This document shows, one piece after another, positions 23,502 to 35,500 of a stretch of DNA of 64,000 bases. The notes below the pieces were generated by a model. The model made no database searches. It was given only the letters and a program-made list of their open reading frames with translations, and was not told the origin of the DNA. The position numbers and the translations under genes were made by a program. Source of the stretch: Ditylenchus dipsaci (Eukaryota; Nematoda; Chromadorea; Rhabditida; Anguinidae); the NCBI GenBank assembly GCA_004194705.1, contig SADC01000200.1:183914-247913 (forward strand), read 5' to 3'. How positions within the stretch are numbered: position 1 is the stretch's first letter; each line of letters starts with the position of its first letter.

Positions 23502-23864
23502 GTTTATTGTGTCAAAATTACAAAAGAAATAATCAGCAGCAGTTTTTGTTTCAACCATAAATAAATATTTAGAAGAGGCACATTAGCCAAAACCCATTTG
23601 TGGTGATTTTCGATTCTATAACCAACAATAGCCAATACAGTTACAGAAGATAAGATAATAGACAAAAGATTAAGTAAGATCATAAGCACAGTAAACACAC
23701 ACAATAAAACCACACAAAAAAAAGCTGAACAATTAAATTTGTTTTGTTTGGTATTGTTTGGTTGAGTTAAGCATACTTTCAGATAAATTTCGGTAGAACG
23801 CCAGAAGAATTTGTTATGTTTCACTAAAAAATCAAAGTAAAGTCGAACCTCGATGAATAAGGGA

Positions 23865-24085
23865 GGGCTCCTGACTGTGACCTGGGGAACTTCGAGGACA
23901 TACTTTTTTCTGCGTTTTCTTGCAAAGCATGCCCAAGTTCTTGATAAACCTGGCTCTCCAGCCTTGAAAATCCATAAAATGTGGTACAAGAGTTATTCAA
24001 CCTCGATACTTCTATCGTGGTTTTTCATAACTTACCCACGGGCCATGGATCAGTTGGTCATGGGTCATTCTTAAATTTTTTGTTA
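23865..24085. mobile_element. MITE family B fragment
   Basis: The left end AGGGCTCCTGACTGTGACCTG and internal blocks (AGCATGCCCAAGTTCTTGA, CCATGGATCAGTTGG) parallel the copy at 54543-54866. The right terminus is missing. Confidence 0.55.
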
Positions 24086-24169
24086 GCTTTCAGAAGTGAG
24101 GAGCCTAATTCACATTGGATTTGGGCACGATCTACAAGAAGCTAAGCCTAATTCCTAATCCTAAAAATT

Positions 24170-24245
24170 ATTGGAAGGGGGGGGGGGGTGTATATTACAG
24201 GAGGGTTTTTTGGGAGGGGGGGTATATTACAGTAGCGCCGAAAAT
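24170..24245. repeat. Poly-G/GTATATTACAG fragment of the GTAGCGCCGAAA family
   Basis: Two runs of G followed by TATATTACAG end in GTAGCGCCGAAAATTC. That ending is shared with the poly-C/poly-G inverted-repeat elements at 29710 and 46884, so this is a solo end. Confidence 0.55.
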
Positions 24246-24249
24246 TCAA

Positions 24250-25584
24250 TTGTCACAGTTTTTAAGTTAACGTTTCACTCGATCTAACAATGACTTAATA
24301 CAAAAAGAAAGTGAAGCAAACATAGCAGTATTCAACACCATTAAAATCTTTAAGGTTTATTTTTTTTTGCGATTTCTTTGTTCAGCTGGCTTTTTTTCGA
24401 AATTCGAGATTCTACAAGTCGTTGAGACCGTCTTTTGCCGTATGCTAACGAACTATTTCCTGTTTTGTTGTCTCAAAAAGGAGATTTGGTCGTCTTCTGT
24501 TTTAGCTTTTGCTTTAGTAAGTGCGCACGCTAAATACCGAACATAATATCCAACATATTTAATCATTTTTTACCTTTTGCATCTTTTTTGCACAAGTTCT
24601 ACAAATTGGTTATAAACACTTGTCTTCTTTACCAGGTGAAACTAGTACGTACAAGTTTTGAAATGATAGAACGAGAGCTTTGATTATACCGGTACTCATC
24701 CCGTTTAGCACCCCTCCCCGCCCAAATTTTGTGCAAAATTTGGGGGTCATCCAAAAACACGTTCTAAGCACTTTTTCTTGTTCAACATGATACAATCAAC
24801 ATTTGTAAACAGTTTCCGATTAAAGAATTGAAACTTTTTTCAAAAAATTTTAAACAAAACTCATGAAGGCCAGATGGTTTTTTGTTAAATTTAAGGATAT
24901 TTTTGACTTAATTTTGGTCAGATATAAGCAAACGTAATAATTTTTGAATATTTTTTAGTATTGACGACCTTCCGCATATAGAAACTGTGGTATAAACATG
25001 TATATGTGGTTGTCAGTGCCATTTGGCTTATTACCCTTTTTTGACTTGGTCGATCAAGTGTACATTTTAGGCTTAAGGTTTAGGCGAGGGTAGGCCAGCG
25101 TATGTTAGGATGGGCTAAAACATGTTTTTCTTACTTTTTTCCAGTTCGAAAACAGTGTTGAGCCCGTTCTAACGTATCCTAGCTCAGTCTTTCCTAAATC
25201 TAAGCCTATAAAATGTAAAAATACTTAAAAATGATCCTAAAATACCCTAAAAAGACCATCTTACCTTCATGAGTTGAAGTCAAAATTTTCTGAAAATTTT
25301 TGAAATTTTTTTTATCGAAACTGTTTAGAAACGTTTCTTGTATCATATTAAGCAGAAAAAATTAGCTGAAGGCTTGTTTTTGGGTCACTTTACAAAAGTT
25401 TGTGGGTGGTGGGGGGAAGGCTAACGGGATAATATCTGTTTAGAATGTTTTCCGTAGGATACAGAACAGGCATTGCAGTGCTGGAGATCATCCAAGGGAA
25501 AAATCTTCATATTTTTCGCACTTACATCTGCGTAACTCTTGTAATTTTTGTATATCCACTGCTAGATATTTTTTATGTTGATCA
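24250..25584. other. No gene recognised
   Basis: AT-rich sequence. The blocks around 24600 and 25330 share phrases (ATGATACAA, GTTTAGAAACG) hinting at an old inverted pair, but it is too diverged to define. Confidence 0.35.
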
Positions 25585-26006
25585 CAGGGTTCGCAGATGT
25601 CCTGCTTTAGCAGGAATTTCCTGCCTTTTGAGTTCAAATCCTGCTTTTTGATTTCGAAAAAGCAGGAATTTTAGAAGAGAATCTTGGCTCTTACTTAGAT
25701 ATTTGTTGCGACTGCTTTTTATTTATTCATTTTTCTGTTTTTCTATTTCATGTTTTTGATGTTTTTTCAAAGACTTAATGTTAAAAATTTATAGGATGTT
25801 CTCTATATTCAACCCAGCTAAGAGAAGCAAGTAATGAAAAATATTGATCCGGTTTTGTGATTTGTTGATTCTGGTTGTTGAATTGGTTGAATGAAGAAAT
25901 TATTGCTGTCTGGATTTCTTGTCCTGCTTTCGCCGAAACTTTTGTGCTAAATCCTGCTTTTTGAAATCAGAATCCTGCTTTTGCGATTTTCGATCTGCGA
26001 ACCCTG
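25585..26006. mobile_element. hAT-type MITE with AATCCTGCTTTTTGA interior
   Basis: Ends CAGGGTTCGCAGAT and ATCTGCGAACCCTG are a perfect inverted pair, flanked by an exact 8-bp duplication GTTGATCA (25577-25584, 26007-26014). Both sub-terminal regions contain TCCTGCTTT repeats. The middle is about 200 bp of AT-rich unique DNA with no ORF. CAGGG ends plus an 8-bp target site are diagnostic of hAT. Confidence 0.9.
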
Positions 26007-26506
26007 GTTGATCATCAAAAATGAACAAATTCTGTTGAATATCTTTTAACGATTTGATTATGACTTAATTTGAAAAATCTTTCTACCCCTGACGACTCAA
26101 TGCAAGGCGACCTCCAAAACCAATAACTTCTGATTGTCTCCCTCGGTGTTTTTTTTAAAGAAAAACATTGAAAAACAAGAAGACAGTCAGAAAATATTTT
26201 GCTCGTACTAGAACGAAAATTCTCTTTGAAAAATAACTCCCCTCTCTCCAATAACTCCCCCTCTCCGAGGGAGGTTGAACAATAACTCCCCCGGTGGATT
26301 TTATAGAGAAAATACGGTAAATACCAAGCTTACAAAACCGTAAAAAACGAATATAGTGCCAAATTTTGGTTTATTGCTTAAAATAGAGCCAGTCTCTACG
26401 TTATGCCGAAAAATTGTGACAAATTCTAAACTTGTGCGCAAAACTCTGTAATGTTCGAAAAATTGTGGCTGTAAAAAGATAAATTGCAATTAAAATGAGT
26501 GCCGAT

Positions 26507-29500
26507 TTAAAGCTTTAAAGTCCACTGCTTCACATTGGAGTCCTGCCAGCACTAATAAGGCGGTTGTCTGTTAGCCAGGCAATGCAATTCACTGGGTTCA
26601 TGGGGTGGGCAGCTGAACATGAGAATATATTGAGCATTTCGGAGGGTCAACAACACGGTCTACCTTTAATGATGACAGGATGTTCTCCACTATTCTGCAG
26701 GTCCCACACTATTATGTTGGTGTCAATGCCGCCAGTAGCCACATACCGACTGTTGCCAGACCATGCACAGCAATTGATTTTGGCCGTGTGGAAGGACCAC
26801 TCTTTTTCAGAAGCAATCTTGTAGTCGGCACTTAGCTCGTAGGGAACTACCTGAAATAGGGGCTAGATCAGCTATAGAGTAAAATTTAAATAATACCTTT
26901 CTCGCATTATCAGTAGCAACCAAGTATTTGCCATCAGGACTGAAATTGCAGATATTATTCGGATAAAAATTATTAGCATAGATGCTTCAATTTTTCATCA
27001 ATTTTTGCAAAATTCGAACATTTAAAATAAAATTCAATAATAGGTTGTGGCTCATTCACGTGCTTCAACTTCGAGTTCAGACCGAAGCCGTTCACGTAGC
27101 CAAAGATCCGAACTCGAACTCGAAAGTGTTCACTTACTTCGAGTTCGAGACTGGACTTCAAGGTATTCATGTATATAACTCAGACCACTCAGAATCTCAG
27201 CCCAGAGTGGTCAAAGGCCACTAAAGTTGCTATTTGGGGACATTACTCGAGAAAGGGCTCAAGTTATACACATGAACATCTTCAATTTCGAACCGTACTT
27301 ATACTCGAACTCGAAGTACGTGAATGAGCCATCATAGACAACTTTTCGAAACAGTTTTAGAAGAGCACATTTTAAAACCCATCGTTACATGTCTGTCTTT
27401 GGCTATAGGTTTGATGCGTGCTACCTCGTCCGCTACTTCCGGGTATAAATTCGTTGCTAGTTGCAACGGCCGCATAAGGAATGCTATTAATATGTTCTTT
27501 TTGTGCTGTTTTGGATTATTTTTCAATGTCTGGTTAGTTTTACTCTTTGAGATGAAAGCCGTGAAGTCACCAATAGAAACGCATTGCGAGCAATTTCCAC
27601 GGCATTTTCCCACAACTTAGTGCATTGATGGAAGCTTTAAAACAGAACGAGATGAAGGAACGAGTAAACTCGAAGGGATACTTTTCTATTATATCAGTTC
27701 CGACCCACTAGTTGCCGTCAAGACGGAAATTGTGGATGCCGTTTAGGTCGCATTCTAGCAAATTTTAGTATTTTCACGGTAAATAGAGAGCAAAAAAATG
27801 AATAATTGGGTCAAAATATACCGTATTTCCTGTAATAAGGCGGCCCTCTAATAAGGCGGCACCCCCAACTTCGAGGGTCTATATCTCGAAGCAGAGTAAA
27901 TATTTTGGTTATCTGTTTGATGCGCTTTCTTAACTCCACGAGCTCTACCGATTCTAATTTTTAGATTTTGGCTGAGCACCCGAAAATCTCGAGTTTGAAT
28001 TCAAATTTTTCGGATTTTCAGGGGTTTGAAAATTAAGGCGGCATGCCGCCTTATTACAGGAAATACGGTACAGTCGAGTCTCGATTTAACGATCACCCTG
28101 GGACCGACCCAGGTGATCGTTAAATCGAGAGTGATCGTCGAATCGAGGGGTAATTTGACGGAATTTATTATTGAAGGGACCGATCCAGGTGATCGTTAAA
28201 TCGAAGGTGATCGTTAAATCGAGACTCGACTGTATTTCATAGGCGATAGCTGCAGGTCCTCGTCGAACTCAGACCAAAGCGCGCAAATATATACAGAGAC
28301 AATAAAATTTGTTGATAGGTTACACAATTTCCTGTTTAACATTGGAAAAATGGTTTGTACCAAAGCAAGCGTCTTGCTCAGAATTTCATGGAGATCATTT
28401 ATAAACCGATTGAGCTACCGAAAAAAATCTTTTTCGCGGATAATTTTAGCATTTGAAGTTCGGTGTACCATAGTGCAAATTCGTTATAGTTTTTTGTCAT
28501 GACGAGAGTCGACTGTACCTGTGAATGTTGATCAAGTTGAACAAAAAAGTCAAAATTACCTACAGATATGTTGTTCCTAATCCAAATTCTCTTTAGATAT
28601 CTGGCTAGTAGTTTTCGTCTACGTTTTACTTATTTAAATTTAATATTTATAAGAAGGAGCAATTCATCAGGATTATTTTGTTACCAAATAAATCTGCCAA
28701 ACCCGAAATAAGTAGATACAAAGTTGACTTAATAAGTGTGAATACGCTTTATTGAAAAAAAACATTCTGACGTAAAACTTTTTTCTTTTTTTTCTTTCTT
28801 GCAAACCTGAAAATCTAACGCCGGATTCGTGCTCGGCATAATCGATTTACTTGCAAAACTGCTTTTGAAATTCAAAAGTTGCTGTCAAATTTTAAACTCC
28901 TTTCGAGATAAAAGATATTCAAACATCAATTTTTTCTTAAAAACAAAATATTTTTTGTATCGAGAGGAATTTGAAATTTGACAGCAAGTTTTGATTTTCA
29001 AAAGCAGTTTTATTAGTTAAATCGACCATGCTGAGCAAGAATCCGGTGTTAGATTTTCAGACTTACCCATTTATTAAGTCAACTTTGTTACTAACCCAAA
29101 TAACTTACTAACCAAATATCTAAAGAAAATTCGGATTAGGAACAACATGTCTGTAGGTGATTTTGACCTTTTTGCTCAACTTGATCAACATTCACAGGTA
29201 AATTTATACTCGTTAGAAAGCGCAATTGGTTCCGCATCTGATAAAGCATTAAAACTAATTATAAAGTTATCGCAAAAAAGCTATGACAAAAAAACTATAA
29301 CGAATTTGCACTATGGTACACCAAATTGCGAACGTTAAAAGTATCCGCAAAAAAACAGCTTTTTCGGTAGCTCGATCGGTCTAGAAATGATCAGCATGAA
29401 ATTCTAAGCCAGACGCTAACATTGCTACAAACAAGCTTCCGAGTGTTTTATGTCACCTGTAAAACCTATCAAAAAATTTTATTTCTCTTTATATTTTTTA

Positions 29501-32500
29501 TATTCATCGCACAATTTTTGCTCTTCCGTTTGGTTGAAACGAAAATAGTGGAGATTCGGTGTGATCTTTTATTTCTGAGCTGATTGGTCTGATCTTTTGA
29601 TGTCATGTATGCATTATGCATCGCAAATAGTAGCATGTTCCGATAAATTTCAACCATTTGCGATGTATTAGTGAGTATCATGCTGATGGTAAATTTCAAA
29701 GTGTTATCGAAAATTCGGCACTATTCCATTGTACCCCCCCCCCCAAAAAAAGCTATTCCAGTGTACCCCCCCCCCAAAAATAATGACCTATTCCATTGTA
29801 CCCCCCCCCCCAAAAACCAACTTTTTTATATGCCCTCAAAAACCATTTTATGTAATAATTTCGCCATAAAAGGACCAGAAAAGCCATTTAAATAGGGTTC
29901 AAGGGCTGTATTGGGAGGGGAAGGGACAAAACAGGGGCCACTAATAAAAAGGGTTTAAGGCACTCTCAAACCCAGCAACTTGTGGAGGACCCAAATACAT
30001 GAGTACTCAAAAGGCTCTCAATGGCCAGCCGGGTGGGTGCCGAGGTGGTTATGCCTGAGCCAGGACCCTGTGGAGGTGAAGGCACGATTTTGGATGGCTG
30101 AGCCTCTGGCTCGAAGCCAAAAGCCGGAGAAGGGTGGAGACCCTTTTCGGCTGAAAATTGAAGATGTTGAACATGGTTTTGAATACTGGGCCTACCGCAT
30201 AAATAACTCTGGTATGCATGTTTTTTCATGCATCCAGAGTCGCTTTCGAGCGATTTGTGTCTAAGGTATGTGGGTGTGCGCATCTCAACTCCAAGCCCCC
30301 AAGCCCCTGCGCCCCCGAAGGGGGCGCAGGGGGCTTGAGAGTTAGAGATGCGCGCACGCACTTACCTTAGACATGATCCGAGAAGTACACTTGATCATAA
30401 AATGCATATAGAGTCTATTTTTGCCACGGCCCGAGTTGAAAAACATGGTAAAGCAGCCAAAAAAAGTGGCCCCTGTATTATTCCCTTCCCCTCCCAATAC
30501 AGCCCTTGAACCCTATTTAAATGGCTTTTCTGGTCCTTTTATGGCGAAATTATTACATAAAAATGGTTTTGAGGGCATATAAAAAAGTTGGTTTTTGGGG
30601 GGGGGGGTACAATGGAATAGGTCATTATTTTGGGGGGGGGTACACTGGAATAGCTTTTTTGGGGGGGGGGTACAATGGAATAGCGGCGAAAATTCAAATT
30701 ACCTGAAGCGAACTGCGGTGATTGCACCTTCAAAAATTATATGTGTGAAATTTTATTGACAGGCAACTAAATTTTCCTACCCTGGTGCTGCAACACCTTC
30801 TTCTCTGTCAAGGTCTCGTTAGCTCCAAATTCGTAGATTCTGAGCAAAAAGTCAACTTTATTATTCCTCTGAACTACAAACAGTTACCTGACCCGAGAGT
30901 CCTATAATTACAAAAATAAATACCCAACCATTATAAAACCATATCCTACCTGACCACCCACAGCTACTACTTTGCCGTCTGGATGGATGTCAGCACAAGT
31001 GCCTTCAAACCTGGTGTCAGTACTGGATACTTGCTTTTCTTTGGCAAACACAATGATGGACTTGTGGCAAGCAATGACTATTTTGTCCAGACCAGGAAGA
31101 CAGGCTATTCCTCGAGGTTGAGAAGTCAGTTTGTGGGTGGACGCATCAACTTTTTCTGCAACATTCGGCCATAATTGCTCATAAGCATAGATATGAACCC
31201 ACCAATGCTGGCAAGTGCAGTGGTTGTGAAGGCCACAGCGTCATCCCACCCGATAGACACCAGAATTCCATCCTTGGACAGAATTAGTCCTGAAGTCTGG
31301 GACTTGTGGGTCTGAGGCACAATACGCTCCGAGGAACCACTTGATATATCCCAGCGTGCTGAAAACGGGTGGGATTGCAAAATTTTAAAATTTTCTTTTT
31401 GATAGCAGTGTTGGTTATATACTACTTTCGAAAAACTGCCTGGAATTTTAGGGTTCTTATTGGGTCGGAGCTAATAACACACTTTACCGATTTTGTAAGT
31501 TCTAGGTCTAACTGAATGTACACCTATTATACTTATGGCAAAGGTGGATCTGGACTTTGACTACATCTTATTGTTCTACACAATTTCCGCCTAGATCAAT
31601 CAAAAACGATTCAAGCGACTCACTAATATTGCCTTCACTGTCACCAGTCAATGCAAACTTCTTGTCATCGGACAACACCATGGCTGTGATTGGTTTCTGG
31701 TGGCCCTTGAGCACTTTGGACACACTGCACGTCTCTGGGTCAATGTAGCTGAGAAAACCGGCAAGACTGACTGACACAACCACATCCTTAATCCAAACTA
31801 CTGACAATTGCTGCTCGTCGATAGTGGTGCCAAAGGTGATTGTCCTGAAATTCAGATATTTAAACTGTTGCTGGCTGGATTACCAAAATATTTTTGGACT
31901 ATTAGATTTCCAATGGATTACTAAATTCCAAAAGTACCTTATAAAGATGGCTTTGAATTCCTAACAAAAATTTTAGTGAAATTAATTTGCAAATTTTGAG
32001 CCCCATCAAAGAAGGTTGTTGTAATTATCAGCTTTCAGAACCTATCAAAAAGCCTTAGTTACTTGGAATTAGGGCGCTTTCAGTCGGTCTCTGGAAGTCA
32101 GTGTGTGTTTCCGGTGCAGTCGAACTCCGATAAAACGCCACCCCTGAGGTCTGCTATTTGCTGGCGATATATCGGAGGTGGCCACGGCCCCTCAAAAACT
32201 GCATTCTAGTGCATTTAAAAATAAACAAAACGCCAAGATTTTTGAAAGTCTTTTTTCAAAATTTATTGGTTTCTTTCTTTTTTTGCTTTTGCCGTGTATT
32301 TTTTTTAGCAAAATATGAATTTTTCGAAACATAATTACACCATTTCAACCTTCTATGACACATAGCACACCATAAACGAAGATGGTAAAGCGTCAAATTT
32401 CGCTATAAAATAACTAAAGTGCAAAAAATATCGAAAAAGCGAGACTTCAAAACAAAAGCAAAAATTTATCACCAATTCAAGCCAATAACAAATTCACATC

Positions 32501-35500
32501 AAAACATTTTACTCCAGCATCATACACCGATTCCACAAATTATAGTTTTTCGTGTGAGCCTGCAGACCCACACAATTGGGAAATTGTGTAACGTACAGCG
32601 CTGGCACCACATAATTAAAACAGTCAGAAGACTTTATTCGCAAATTGCTAATATGGTTCTAAACCTCAAATAGACCAAAGGTTTCTTTATTAAAGATCTC
32701 TGCAACGTAAAAACAACAAAACAGTGACAACAATCCATAGGCACATAATTTAGAACTTGATGTCATCCAAATGGCGGGCTCCATCTTTGTCGATAATAAT
32801 CACGCTGAAGTTATTTTGGCTGACCACAGGGCGCTTCTTAATTTCCATTAAGCACTTGTTCAGAGCATCTAGTCCTTCGGCCTCAGACATATCTAGGACA
32901 GTGCAAATGTGAAAACAGTCTACGAAATTGTAAAATTACCATTTTTGTACAAGCTGTCCAAGATCACATAGCTGTAACGACCAGCCACACCCGAGAAGAG
33001 ATAATTCTAAAACAGGTATGCATACAAAACAAAATCATGTAACAATTTACCTGGTCTGGATTCCATTGCCTGAGTAGACAATTGAACTAAGGACTGGTTT
33101 GTTCTTCAACTTATCGCATGCACCAAATAGCAAAGACCAAGAGGAGGCACTTCAGCAGACTGCAGACTGAGTGCATACCTGAAAGAATTACAGGTGTAAT
33201 AGTGCACTGGTAGCGTGGAGACACTGGGAGCAGTTGAGGCGCTTTCTATCACACAAAAAACTGACCTGTTTGAGTCTTTCATTTCAGAGGTACTTGAGAT
33301 TATTGACGCAATTGCACTTGCACCGTCACACGTCCTTCGTATCGGCTGTTAATTCCCTAAACGCAAACATTGAAAATACAACCACTGAGTAATATACTTA
33401 CATAGACGAGTTTTTCCTGCCTTCTATGCACTCGCGATGGCGTTTTCTTTGGCGCTCATCCTGGCACTTCCTGCTTCCATCAGAGCCCTTCTTGCTCCAG
33501 AAGTCCTCAGAATGCTAGCTTGCTTTGTTTCCGGCTCTTTCTGCACTGCAGTAGCGTGTCTTGTTTGGAGCATTAGGCTTGCCTGAAAACGCAAAAAAAA
33601 ATATACTGTAATAAACGACAGACAAAAAGTGCGAAACCACAGTTTTTTTCGCACAATTCATATACCAAAATGTAGCCTGTATTTTTAGGTACCAGAAAAG
33701 TCAGACCAAAATTTTCAAAGTCAGAATTTCCAAAACTGGAGACCGTTTTGAGCAAACAACTGGCATTTTCTCGAGTAAAAGTAGGGGTTTTTGGGTTTTT
33801 CATCTAACTTTTGCATAAGGTACCTTAAATTTGCATTTTTTGCATACTTCCTTGGTACTAAAATGCAGCAAATTAACTCGTCTATAGGGCCTCCAGTTGC
33901 GTTTCAAAAAAATCTGACAAAAAAATGTGCTAGGATCTCAATCAAGTCAACTAAATGAAAAAATATCTTTGAAGATTTTTATCGAAATTATTTATAATTT
34001 TGAAATTTTACATGTTTTATGGGCAAGTGATGGCTCATTCGAAAGCCCATAATGCGAGGAATTTTTCGGTTATATGCATGTTAAACTGGAACGGAAAAAA
34101 ATCAGATGAGAAGCACAAAACAAAAAAGGTATAAAATTGACCATTATTGATAGTTTTGAGTTTGGCGCCAATTTCTCCTAATGCACTAAGATTCAAATTT
34201 TGAGGGGCCGTGTGGCGTTAAATCGGGGGTTCATTTGACTAAATTTTAGTCAAAGCTGACCAAATTGGTCCATTTTAGGGTGGCGTTATATGGGAGTTTG
34301 ACTGTATGCCACTTACTTGACTAACTCCCTGGTGCTCACATTCCATATCTTGACAGTCTTGTCGCCAGAAGCAGTGGCTAGTCGATTGCCACTAGGCTCC
34401 CAGGAAAGTCCAAAGACACCACCTCCATGAGCAGCATTCTTGCAGCTGTCGTCCACCAACTCTCCCACTTTCGATCCTTCAGTGCCTTCGAACAGAATTA
34501 CCTGTAATGTGGGTATGTGTCTGTGATAGATGAGAGGTAATTTAATTACCCTTCCATCAGCACCGGCACTAGCAAACAGAGATCCATCAGAGTTGTAGCG
34601 AACGCAATGAGCAAAGCGAGTATGCTCGTGAAACAGCTGAAAAATTGTGTGCTCTAATTTTTAGCCGCTATAGTCGTCCTCAAAATTTTTAAAATATAAG
34701 TCAGCTAAAAGATTATATAAGCTTCAAGAATTCGATTGAACTCACTGTTTTAAATTTGAAGGGTGGTCCTTCGAAGATGGCCACTGTGTTGTCTGAAACA
34801 ATATTTTGTGTTTCGAAATTTCAGCTCTTGTACAGCTTTACCTTCAGAAGCACTAACAAGACGGTAGGGACGAGTAGGGCGGAAATCTATGCTGCTCATG
34901 GCTCGGCTTTGGCCGGACAGATTGCCGTTACTGGTGCCAGTGTCGAACAGAAATACATGGCCAAATCTAAATTTTGTTTTAAAAGCCGATAAATTTATGA
35001 AATAATTATTTTACCTTTCCCTGCCTTCGCCCACAACTGCTATACGCTTGCTGTCGTCGGACCAGGAAATGTCTCGAATAGGTCCAGAAATAATTGGGTA
35101 TTCTCCTTTAAGGATGTGAGTGGCTTGAGTGGTGTCCCATATGCGGACCTGCAAAAAACTCGCTTGATCATGCTTGCTGGGTACTTTTAGGAGGTAGAAA
35201 AGATATTAAATCATTGAGACATAAATCAGTTTGATAAGCTGTGCTAGTGGCATAAATAATTCTGCGGCAACCGAAAATCTGTTATTTTTGTCATGAAATG
35301 GGTGAGGCTAAAAAGGGTAAAAATTCACTTTCTGAAATCGACTTACAACAAGATTCACTACTACTTTATCACATAAAAAGTTTTGACAAACTACCAACGA
35401 CTACTTTTCAAATTTTAGAGCTGAATTAGGCTTTCTAGCATGGAAAATTGAAACCTATCAGATTTTTTTCGCTTTTTTGATAAAGTCATTTCGGTTATTC

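Noticed and set aside
23504..23989. 161-codon minus-strand frame with hydrophobic stretches
   Set aside because: Its N-terminal third overlaps MITE family B and the rest is Leu/Ile-rich AT DNA next to a MITE; two apparent membrane segments alone do not identify a gene.
26301..26489. Minus-strand frame just beyond AIP1
   Set aside because: It lies after the AIP1 stop (26507) in probable 3' untranslated sequence and has no motif.
29966..30361. 131-codon minus-strand and 94-codon plus-strand frames
   Set aside because: They lie in the core of the 29710-30696 inverted-repeat element, overlap a GGGGGCGCAGGGG hairpin, and match no family.
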